Source of the DNA: Gammaproteobacteria bacterium
GTDB taxonomy: Bacteria; Pseudomonadota; Gammaproteobacteria; Steroidobacterales; Steroidobacteraceae
Length of the DNA stretch: 5,273 nt
NCBI GenBank assembly: GCA_010031985.1
Contig: RGYP01000151.1
Coordinates: forward strand, 1 to 5,273
Direction: 5' to 3'
How positions within the stretch are numbered: position 1 is the first letter of the stretch; each line of letters starts with the position of its first letter. The notes beneath the pieces are model-generated. The model was not told the DNA's origin. It did not search any database and saw nothing but the letters and a program-made list of their open reading frames with translations. Shown in pieces: positions 1 to 5,273 of the stretch. Both the position numbers and the translations under genes were made by a program.

Positions 1-1564
1 AGGCCTTGCCGTCACCCGGCACTTCCCAGAGCGCTGCGAGTGGCGTCACATCGGGGTCGGCAGGTATCGCAGCGTCGGTGGGTATCGCAGCGGAAGCGGG
101 CCGAGGGGCCGCGGGATTCGTCGAGAGTTCTGCCGCGAGCTGCGTCGCCATCGCTTCGCCATGTCGTGCGGCAGCGGCCAGACCAAAGAAACCCGCAGCG
201 GCGCCGACTACGCCACCGATATTCGAGGGCAGCGAGGCTGCGAAGGCTGCGAGGTCATCTCGCCATTGAAGTTGTCCGCCGGCCTGCGTGGCGAGCGCGG
301 ACTCGGGCTGGAAGCCGCCCGACAGCAGTACGCAGTCGGCGGCGAGTTCGATGCGAGACGTCCCATCGAGATCGCCGATGCAGACACCCTCGACCTTGCG
401 ACGGCCTTCGATGGCGACGATCGCCGACGACGCGTGTACCGTGATGCCGAGCGCACGAGCACGATCGGCAGCCAAAGATTCGGCCCGCGGATCGACGATG
501 GCCTGCACCCTGATGCCAGCGGCGTGCAGCGCAAAGACCGATTCGTAAGCCCAATCGGAGTTTGCGAACAGCACGGGACGCTCGCCGACGGCAACGCCAT
601 AGCGTCGCAAATAGGCGAGCGCGGCGCCCGCAAGCATGACTCCCGGCAAGTCGTTGTTGACGCAAGCGATCAGCCGCTCGTTGGCGCCGCTCGCGAGCAA
701 TACGCGTCGCACACGAATGACGCGCAGTCGCTCCCGCGGCAGATCGCCGTGTAGCGAGTCGGCGTCGGTCAGGGTTTCGACGGCGCCGAAGACGCCATGG
801 TCATAGGCCGCAATGATTTGCGTGCGCGTCAGCACACGCACCATTGGAGATCGCGAGAGTAGGTCGGTCGTCTCGTTCCGCCACGTCCGCCATCGCGGAT
901 CGAGCAGGGTACCGCCGCCCGCGACGACGTCGCGCTCGACCACCATGACTCGCAGTCCACTGCCGGCCAGTCGTCGCGCCGCCGCAAGGCCCGCGGCGCC
1001 CGCGCCGATGACGAGCACGTCGGCATGATCGTGTACCGTTTCTTCACCGTGCTCGATGGGGCCTTGCTCGCCCGGGCTCGAGTCTGCTCGTTCGAGCTTC
1101 CCGAGCCCCGCGGCTCGGCGAATCGCGGGCTCAAAGATTTTTTCCCAAGCCCAACTCGGCCGCATGAAGGTTTTGTAGTAGAAGCCCGCCGGTAAAACCG
1201 CGGCAAACAGGCTGTTGATCGACAGCAGATCGAATTGCAGCGAGGGCCAGCGATTTTGACTCGCGACCCGCAAGCCGGGTGCGATGCGTACCGTGGTGGC
1301 GGGGCGGTTGGGTGCGCGCGCCGCAGCACCGACGATGTCGATGAGAGCGCAGGGTTCTTCCGGGCCCGCCGTGACGATGCCGCGCGGTCGGTGATATTTG
1401 AAGCTGCGCCCTACGAGTTGCACGCCGTTGGCCAGCAGCGCAGAGGCGACCGTGTCACCTGCGAGACCGGTGATCACCCGGCCATCGAACTCGAAGTCGA
1501 TTTTCTTTGAGCCGTCGGTGAGAACGCCTTCGGCAATTCGTCGAGGAGATCGCGCAGCACTCAT
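1..1564 (-). CDS. soxA: Sarcosine oxidase alpha subunit, N-terminal half (runs off the window edge)
   Basis: The frame from ATG at 1564 is open for 521 codons to the edge, with no stop. I translated it throughout. Residues 20-75 resemble the Fer2_4-like domain of SoxA (GDTVASALLANG, then GRSFKYHRPRG). WEKIFEPAIRRAAGLG lies at 140-155. An NAD-type Rossmann motif, VLVIGAGAAGLAAARRLA, lies at about 183-200 with the acidic residue E210 closing the second strand. A later stretch reads LLASGANER then NNDLPGVMLAG, where I recall GAHER as usual in the family; N295 replaces that His. Then follow LLSGGFQPE and a Pro/Ala-rich linker leading to LWEVPGDGKA, where the folate-binding, GcvT-like C-terminal domain should begin. 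Full SoxA is about 950-1000 residues, so roughly half is present. In the known tetramer, alpha binds NAD+ and folate. The start overlaps the soxD stop as ATGA with no strong ribosome site, which suggests translational coupling. An N-methylglutamate dehydrogenase subunit is the main alternative. Confidence 0.95.
   Translation of the reverse strand, partial: MSAARSPRRIAEGVLTDGSKKIDFEFDGRVITGLAGDTVASALLANGVQLVGRSFKYHRPRGIVTAGPEEPCALIDIVGAAARAPNRPATTVRIAPGLRVASQNRWPSLQFDLLSINSLFAAVLPAGFYYKTFMRPSWAWEKIFEPAIRRAAGLGKLERADSSPGEQGPIEHGEETVHDHADVLVIGAGAAGLAAARRLAGSGLRVMVVERDVVAGGGTLLDPRWRTWRNETTDLLSRSPMVRVLTRTQIIAAYDHGVFGAVETLTDADSLHGDLPRERLRVIRVRRVLLASGANERLIACVNNDLPGVMLAGAALAYLRRYGVAVGERPVLFANSDWAYESVFALHAAGIRVQAIVDPRAESLAADRARALGITVHASSAIVAIEGRRKVEGVCIGDLDGTSRIELAADCVLLSGGFQPESALATQAGGQLQWRDDLAAFAASLPSNIGGVVGAAAGFFGLAAAARHGEAMATQLAAELSTNPAAPRPASAAIPTDAAIPADPDVTPLAALWEVPGDGKA
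63..92. repeat. Two-copy 12-base direct repeat, 18-base period, inside the soxA linker
   Basis: The 12 bases ggtatcgcagcg occur at 63-74 and again at 81-92. Read on the minus strand they encode two tandem hexapeptides, AAIPTD and AAIPAD, in the Ala/Pro-rich linker between the nucleotide-binding part and the folate domain of SoxA. The period is exactly six codons, so the reading frame is kept. It looks like a small in-frame duplication in a flexible, weakly constrained linker. Confidence 0.6.
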
Positions 1565-1812
1565 GGCTTGCCGTTCACCGTATCGATGGCGTGACTTACG
1601 GTATGTCGCCGAACTTCGAGCCATTGGCGACAGCCCGCCGCATGAAACCACCACTCGAGATGCCAGCCGCGCGGGTTGGTCCGCTCGTACACGTAGGCGG
1701 CGTAGGCTGCCGTGTCTGCATCAGCGGCGGGACGACGCACGCTCGCATCACCACCGTAGTGAAATTCGACTTCGTCGCGCGTACCGCAGTGCGGGCAAGG
1801 GATTCTCAGCAT
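1561..1812 (-). CDS. soxD: Sarcosine oxidase delta subunit (small zinc protein)
   Basis: This is an 83-residue protein starting MLRIPCPHCGTRDEVEF. SoxD is the small structural subunit of heterotetrameric sarcosine oxidase and binds one zinc ion. In the characterised enzyme the ligands are two N-terminal Cys plus a His and a Cys four residues apart. Here C6 and C9 (CPHC) and H57 and C61 (HAAGC) reproduce that pattern. GWHLEWWFHAAGCRQW and the closing RRHTVSH are family-typical. I chose ATG 1812 because the family begins at the CPHCG motif. A longer in-frame start at 1866 would add 18 unrelated residues and overlap the end of soxB by 38 bases. With the chosen start there is a 16-base gap after soxB. 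The stop overlaps the soxA start by four bases (ATGA). No clear Shine-Dalgarno sequence is visible in front of it. Confidence 0.93.
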   Translation of the reverse strand: MLRIPCPHCGTRDEVEFHYGGDASVRRPAADADTAAYAAYVYERTNPRGWHLEWWFHAAGCRQWLEVRRHTVSHAIDTVNGKP

Positions 1813-1828
1813 GCTGTGTTCTGCCGCG

Positions 1829-3139
1829 TCAGTGCGCCCACGGGAAGGGGCCCGTGCCGGGTTCATCCACGGTGCGCCCTTCGGCGAAACGAGCGAGGTC
1901 CATGTGGGTGGTCAGGGGGTGAGATTCACCGTGGGCGATCAAATGCGCCGTGGTGTAGCCGCCCGCCGGGATCGCCTTGAATCCGCCGTAGCACCAGCCG
2001 CCGTTCATGACCAAACCGTCGACTGGCAGGCGTGAAATGATGGGCGAGCCATCCATGGTCATGTCCATGACACCGCCCCACTGACGCAAGATTCGCAAGT
2101 TAGCGAGCGCTGGCAGCAGCGCCACGCCCTCAGCAGCGACTTCCTGCGCGACCCACTGCGTGCCGCGCTGCGCGTAAGTGTTGTGGCGATCGATGTTGCC
2201 GCCGAAAACCATGCCGCCTTTGTCAGATTGGCTGACGTAGTAGTGGCCGGCGCCGAACATCAGGACCACGTCGAGAAAGGGTTTGATCGCTTCGCTGACG
2301 AAGGCTTGCAGCGCATGCGATTCGATCGGTAGGCGTATGCCCGCCATGGCCGCGACATGCGAGGAGTGACCGGCCACCGCGAGACACACGGTGCCCGCAC
2401 CGATGAAACCGCGCGTGGTCTCGACGCCCGTGACGCGGCCGCCTTGTTGTCGAACGCCGGTCACCTCGCAGTGTTCGATGATGTCGACGCCGGCCTCCGA
2501 GGCGCCCCGCGCGTAGCCCCAGGCCACGGCATCGTGGCGAACGGTGCCGCCGCGCGGTTGCATGAACGCCCCCATGATCGGAAAGCGCCCGTTGTCGAGC
2601 GCGATCGCTGGGATCAAGGATTTGAGCGCTGCACGGTCGAGCTCCACGCAGTCCGCGCCCACGAGACGCATGTCGTTGGCCCGGCAAGTCATGGCGTCGC
2701 GCTGACCATCGGTGTGGTAGGTGTAGACGCAACCGCGCTGGCTGACCATCGCGTTGAAGTTGAGTTCCTGCTCGAGACCTTCCCAGAGCTTCAAAGAAAA
2801 ATCGTAGAAGCGGATGTTTTCGGGCGTGTAATAGGTGGAGCGAATGATGGTCGTGTTGCGACCGACGTTGCCGAGACCGATCGGGCCTTTTTCGATGACC
2901 GCGACGTTGGTGATGCCAAAGTGGTTCGCCAGATAGTAGGCGGTGGCGAGTCCATGACCGCCGCCACCGATAATGACGACCTCGTATTCGCTGCGCGGTT
3001 CGGCCTTGCGCCAGGCACGGGTCCAGTTGCGATGACCCGAGAGCGCTTCACGCAGCAAACGAAGCGCGGAATATCGACCCGTCGACTTGAACGCGGGCGC
3101 TGCGGAAGGGGTGACGTCCTGGGCGGTTTTTTCGGTCAT
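1829..3139 (-). CDS. soxB: Sarcosine oxidase beta subunit (FAD/FMN demethylase)
   Basis: This 436-residue flavoprotein of the D-amino-acid oxidase/SoxB family is the catalytic subunit. It oxidises the N-methyl group of sarcosine at FAD and passes electrons to an FMN at the alpha/beta interface. The FAD-binding site is VVIIGGGGHGLATAYYLA at 54-71, with E83 (IEKG) as the ribose-binding acid, followed by GNVGRNTTIIRS at 90-101. RGGTVRHDAVAWGYAR at 196-211 holds H202, which matches the His that carries covalent FMN in the characterised enzyme. MDGSPII (362-368) and GWCYGGFK (381-388) are the conserved C-terminal flavin contacts. The protein looks intact. The family usually begins near GRYSALRLLREALSGHRNW, so about 20 residues at the N-terminus are extra; no in-frame start lies closer. 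The ATG overlaps the stop of an upstream 19-codon frame, and no Shine-Dalgarno is evident. The substrate could instead be another N-methyl amino acid such as N-methylglutamate, because those dehydrogenases are homologous. Confidence 0.96.
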   Translation of the reverse strand: MTEKTAQDVTPSAAPAFKSTGRYSALRLLREALSGHRNWTRAWRKAEPRSEYEVVIIGGGGHGLATAYYLANHFGITNVAVIEKGPIGLGNVGRNTTIIRSTYYTPENIRFYDFSLKLWEGLEQELNFNAMVSQRGCVYTYHTDGQRDAMTCRANDMRLVGADCVELDRAALKSLIPAIALDNGRFPIMGAFMQPRGGTVRHDAVAWGYARGASEAGVDIIEHCEVTGVRQQGGRVTGVETTRGFIGAGTVCLAVAGHSSHVAAMAGIRLPIESHALQAFVSEAIKPFLDVVLMFGAGHYYVSQSDKGGMVFGGNIDRHNTYAQRGTQWVAQEVAAEGVALLPALANLRILRQWGGVMDMTMDGSPIISRLPVDGLVMNGGWCYGGFKAIPAGGYTTAHLIAHGESHPLTTHMDLARFAEGRTVDEPGTGPFPWAH

Positions 3140-3195
3140 GGACGGGGTTCGAGTTTAGGGCGTGGATGGCAAATGGGGCAATGACACGTTTCCAT
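3136..3195 (-). CDS. Possible 19-residue Cys/His micro-ORF bridging the transporter gene and soxB
   Basis: The frame reads METCHCPICHPRPKLEPRP and then TGA. Its ATG starts on the last base of the transporter's TGA (TGATG, 3197-3193), and its own stop overlaps the soxB ATG as ATGA (3139-3136). It therefore fills the whole 55-base gap and links the two neighbours by overlaps at both ends. An AAGG sits about seven bases before the ATG as a weak ribosome site, whereas soxB shows none. The peptide has three Cys and two His in CxCxxCH spacing, which could bind a metal, plus a Pro/basic tail. I know of no family that matches it. It could be a coupling peptide that carries ribosomes to soxB, a real metal-binding microprotein, or chance in GC-rich DNA. 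The overlaps are read directly from sequence; expression is inference. Confidence 0.35.
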   Translation of the reverse strand: METCHCPICHPRPKLEPRP

Positions 3196-4442
3196 CAAGC
3201 GGCCTTGTTGCCGGCCGCGTCGCGCCATTGCGATTCGTCGGTGACGGCCGTGGTCTCGGGTTGCGCCTTGATGAAGCGACCGCGCTGCTCGCGCGGCACG
3301 TCGGCACGTCGCGAACGACGCCACAGACAGAACACGGCGAGTACTGCGCCGAGCACCGCTAAAACCGCAAAGTAGGCGGGCGCGTGATAGCGTCCCATCA
3401 GCACGCCGCCGACGATGGGTCCAATGACGGCGGCACCCCCGTTGAGCAACAAGAGTCCGCTGCTCGCCGCCACCATCTCGCTCGGCTCGAGCCGATCGTT
3501 CACGTGCGAGACACCGAGCGAATAGACCGACAGCACGAGTCCGCTGATCAGCGCTGCGATCGGTAGCAGCAGCACTCCGGGGGCGTCGTTCCAGAAGGTC
3601 AAGGTGGCGGCGAGTACGCCTGCCAGCAGCGAAACGCCGGCGATCACCGCGCGTCGTTCGAGGCGATCGGCCAACATGCCGACGGGGTACTGCGTCACTA
3701 CGCCTGCGAGGATGCTGCCCGCCATGAAGGTTGCGACCGCAGTATCGTTCATGCCGCTCAGCCGCGCGTACACGGGGCCCAAGGAAAAGACGATGGAGCT
3801 CATGAGACCCGAGGTGGTGACGGCGACGACGCCCAAAGGCGAGCGTCGATAAAGTTCGAGGAAGGGTACGTGGCGCGGTGTGTCGACGGCGGGGGCCGCT
3901 TGCGCCGACAACACGAGCGGCACGATGGCAAGACAGATGAGTGCGGCCACCAGCATGAATGGCGTGTCGGAGGTGGGGTTCGATACCAACAACAGGAACT
4001 GTGCTGCGCCGAGCCCGCCATACAGCACCACCATGTAGAGGGCGAGCAGTCGCGAGCGCGTTTCCTGCGTCGCTCGATCGTTGAGCCAGCTTTCGGCGAC
4101 GACGTAGATGCCTGCGAAGCAGATTCCGGTGACGAGTCGCATCGCCCCCCAGACCGTGGGCGTTACGAACACCGGCTGGCAAAGCGTCGAGACCGCGGCG
4201 ATGGCGGCGAACGCGGAGAACACGCGGACGTGACCGACGCTGCGGATGAGGCGCGGCGCGATGACGGTGCCGATGAGGAACCCCGCGTAGTAGCAGGACA
4301 TCACGATGCCGATGGCTGCCGTTGCAAAGCCTTCCGATTGCGCGCGCACGCCGAGCAGCGTCGATTGCAACCCGGCGCCGAGCATCAGGACGCCCATGCC
4401 CAGTAACAAAGGCCAAGTGCTGGCGATCAAGCTTGCGGGCAT
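3195..4442 (-). CDS. MFS transporter, YcaD-like
   Basis: This is a 415-residue inner-membrane protein with about twelve hydrophobic segments (approximately 10-32, 43-63, 72-90, 96-117, 131-152, 160-179, 203-224, 236-256, 264-284, 289-310, 325-349, 355-374). The layout is six plus six with a cytoplasmic loop near 180-202. RLVTGICFAGIYVVAESWLN at 102-121 resembles the VVES/ESWLN segment of E. coli YcaD and its relatives. QYPVGMLADRLERR at 251-264 is the MFS motif-A-like loop of the second half. The C-terminal 40 residues are hydrophilic. The length is usual for the superfamily. YcaD-type proteins have no well-established substrate. The gene is first in the cluster and its stop touches the next frame (TGATG), so co-expression with soxBDA is likely, and uptake of sarcosine, a betaine precursor, or export of a product is a guess from position. 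The ATG at 4442 leaves a short N-terminal tail before the first helix, and no strong ribosome site is visible in front of it. Confidence 0.9.
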   Translation of the reverse strand: MPASLIASTWPLLLGMGVLMLGAGLQSTLLGVRAQSEGFATAAIGIVMSCYYAGFLIGTVIAPRLIRSVGHVRVFSAFAAIAAVSTLCQPVFVTPTVWGAMRLVTGICFAGIYVVAESWLNDRATQETRSRLLALYMVVLYGGLGAAQFLLLVSNPTSDTPFMLVAALICLAIVPLVLSAQAAPAVDTPRHVPFLELYRRSPLGVVAVTTSGLMSSIVFSLGPVYARLSGMNDTAVATFMAGSILAGVVTQYPVGMLADRLERRAVIAGVSLLAGVLAATLTFWNDAPGVLLLPIAALISGLVLSVYSLGVSHVNDRLEPSEMVAASSGLLLLNGGAAVIGPIVGGVLMGRYHAPAYFAVLAVLGAVLAVFCLWRRSRRADVPREQRGRFIKAQPETTAVTDESQWRDAAGNKAA

Positions 4443-4496
4443 GGTGCGAACGGCGCGTCTTGCAGGGTCGGCGAGGGGCGCACATCATACCTGCTG
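4443..4496. promoter_or_regulatory. Divergent intergenic region, probable promoter region for both flanking genes
   Basis: This 54-base gap lies between the divergent starts of the MFS/sox cluster and the esterase, so promoters for both should sit here or within the gene starts. On the plus strand TTGCAG (4460-4465) and CATCAT (4483-4488) are 17 bases apart, a weak match to a sigma-70 pair. It would place the transcript start almost at the esterase ATG. I see no clear operator palindrome. The presence of a promoter rests on gene layout; the boxes are tentative. Confidence 0.35.
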
Positions 4497-5255
4497 ATGC
4501 TCGCCAAAACTCGGAAAGTCGTGTGCGGCCGCCCGCAATTTTTCCGGCACTTTCGCATCGTGCTGCTGTGCGTGTCCGCTGTTCTCGCCAGCCTTTCGGT
4601 GTTGGCGTTTGCAGAATCAAAACCGTCGCTTTTGGTCAACGGCGAAACGCTGATCGGCACGCATTCTGCCGTCGCGGGAGTCGACGCATTCCTCGGCGTG
4701 CCCTTCGCTGCCGCACCCACGGGCGCGTTGCGCTGGCAGGCTCCACGCGAGTTTCGCGGCAGTGGTGGTGCGCGACGGGCGGACCGTTTTGCACCGGCCT
4801 GCATGCAAAGCCCGCGCATTCTCGATTGGTATCGCGGCATGGCCGAGCGCTTCGGCGCGAGTCGCGGTGCATTGGCCGATCTCGATATCTCCGAGGATTG
4901 TCTCTACCTCAACGTTTGGGCGCCGACCCAGGCGGCCGATTCATCGGTCGCTACCGCACTACCTGTCATGGTGTTCGTGCACGGCGGCAGCAATCGCAGC
5001 GGTTGGTCCTTCGAGCCGAATTACCACGGTCACCAACTCGCGGCGCAGGGTGTGGTGGTAGTCAGCGTGGCCTACCGTCTCGGTGTGTTCGGATTTTTTT
5101 CACATCCGCAGTTGCCGGGTGCGAACTTTGGTCTGCAGGATCAGCTCGAGGCGCTGCGTTGGGTGCGGCGCAACATCGAAAGCTTCGGAGGCGACCCGCA
5201 GCGCCTCGAGCTGATCCTGCAGACCAAAGTTCGCACCCGGCAACTGCGGATGTGA
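4497..5255 (+). CDS. Secreted type-B carboxylesterase, 5' part only, ending in a chimeric tail
   Basis: This is an alpha/beta-hydrolase of the carboxylesterase type B family, which hydrolyses carboxylic esters, probably outside the cytoplasm. Residues 15-39 give a signal peptide: basic FFRHFR, a hydrophobic run IVLLCVSAVL and a likely cleavage after AFA. Family blocks follow in order: FLGVPFAAAPTGALRW (65-80), the type-B signature EDCLYLNVWAP (133-143), the oxyanion-hole VHGGS (161-165), AYRLGVFGF (192-200), and NFGLQDQLEALRWVRRNI to GGDP (210-234). The family then continues to the nucleophile elbow GESAG, but here the sequence becomes QRLELILQTKVRTRQLRM and stops at 5253-5255. That tail is the reverse complement of the gene's own codons, so only about 235 of a typical 500-550 residues are genuine and the Ser, Glu and His catalytic residues are all missing. 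The ATG at 4497 has no close Shine-Dalgarno. GTG at 4521 would give a shorter signal-peptide n-region and is possible. Confidence 0.85.
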   Translation: MLAKTRKVVCGRPQFFRHFRIVLLCVSAVLASLSVLAFAESKPSLLVNGETLIGTHSAVAGVDAFLGVPFAAAPTGALRWQAPREFRGSGGARRADRFAPACMQSPRILDWYRGMAERFGASRGALADLDISEDCLYLNVWAPTQAADSSVATALPVMVFVHGGSNRSGWSFEPNYHGHQLAAQGVVVVSVAYRLGVFGFFSHPQLPGANFGLQDQLEALRWVRRNIESFGGDPQRLELILQTKVRTRQLRM

Positions 5256-5273
5256 AAAAAATCCGAACACACC
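5082..5273. repeat. Perfect 77-base inverted repeat at the window end (fold-back)
   Basis: The left arm 5082-5158 and right arm 5197-5273 are exact reverse complements, with a 38-base spacer at 5159-5196. I compared all 77 positions, including the run of seven T against seven A, and found no mismatch. Pairing fails at the first base inside each arm, and the right arm reaches the last base of the window, so the copy may extend further. The left arm and spacer read as normal esterase coding sequence (VFGFFSHPQLPG to FGGDP), while the right arm does not. The natural explanation is a polymerase template switch or an assembly fold-back at about 5197-5204, not a biological element. Confidence 0.95.

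Noticed and set aside
161..754. A 197-codon plus-strand frame and several overlapping minus-strand frames in 1-1330
   Set aside because: They lie over the uninterrupted soxA frame, which carries all the conserved motifs and simply runs off the window edge.
1813..1866. Longer soxD start at 1866
   Set aside because: The 18 added residues lie over the soxB end and do not resemble SoxD, whose family starts right at the CPHCG zinc motif.
2357..3184. A 275-codon plus-strand open frame opposite soxB
   Set aside because: It is antisense to a clearly conserved soxB, is rich in Arg, Val, Asp and Gly as expected of a GC-rich shadow frame, and shows no recognisable domain.
3196..4620. A long minus-strand open frame overlapping the whole transporter gene
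   Set aside because: The translation is an Arg/His-rich shadow of the MFS gene in another frame. Only its last 19 codons (3195-3136), outside the transporter, have an independent case.
5091..5100. GGATTTTTTT as a possible rho-independent terminator
   Set aside because: It lies inside the esterase coding sequence and encodes Gly-Phe-Phe plus the first base of Ser, in a conserved family block; no GC hairpin precedes it.
5082..5273. The inverted repeat as a hairpin telomere, transposon end or attenuator
   Set aside because: One arm is ordinary conserved coding sequence, there is no transposase or target duplication, and the arms are perfectly identical, which fits a recent fold-back artefact better.

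Overview
The window is GC-rich bacterial DNA, gene-dense and with strong G/C preference at third codon positions. The gene content points to a Pseudomonadota-type genome; the class cannot be fixed from sequence alone. Both edges cut through genes.

Positions 1-4442 read on the minus strand as one compact co-directional cluster. In transcription order it holds a 12-helix MFS transporter of the YcaD type (4442-3195), a possible 19-codon micro-ORF that touches both neighbours by stop/start overlaps (3195-3136), soxB (3139-1829), soxD (1812-1561) and the 5' half of soxA (1564 to the window edge). The last three are the beta, delta and alpha subunits of a heterotetrameric sarcosine oxidase. The usual fourth gene, soxG (gamma), would lie beyond position 1. 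The soxA frame is open from 1564 to the edge and is the true gene there, although it has no stop inside the window. The encoded enzyme would oxidatively demethylate sarcosine, or a related N-methyl amino acid, to glycine, with transfer of the one-carbon unit to tetrahydrofolate. The upstream transporter may handle the substrate or a precursor, but that is inference from position only.

A 54-base gap (4443-4496) separates this cluster from a divergent gene on the plus strand: a secreted type-B carboxylesterase with a signal peptide, the oxyanion-hole HGG motif and the EDCLYLNVWAP signature. Its frame breaks just before the nucleophile elbow.

The break is explained by the strangest feature here. 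The last 192 bases form a perfect inverted repeat of two 77-base arms around a 38-base spacer, so the end of the window is a reverse-complement copy of the esterase sequence just upstream. This looks like a fold-back chimera (amplification or assembly) at a contig end rather than real gene structure. The last 15-20 residues of the apparent esterase are therefore antisense nonsense.

No RNA genes, insertion sequences, CRISPR arrays or convincing terminators were seen. No clearly novel system is present; the micro-ORF between the transporter and soxB is the best candidate for something undescribed.
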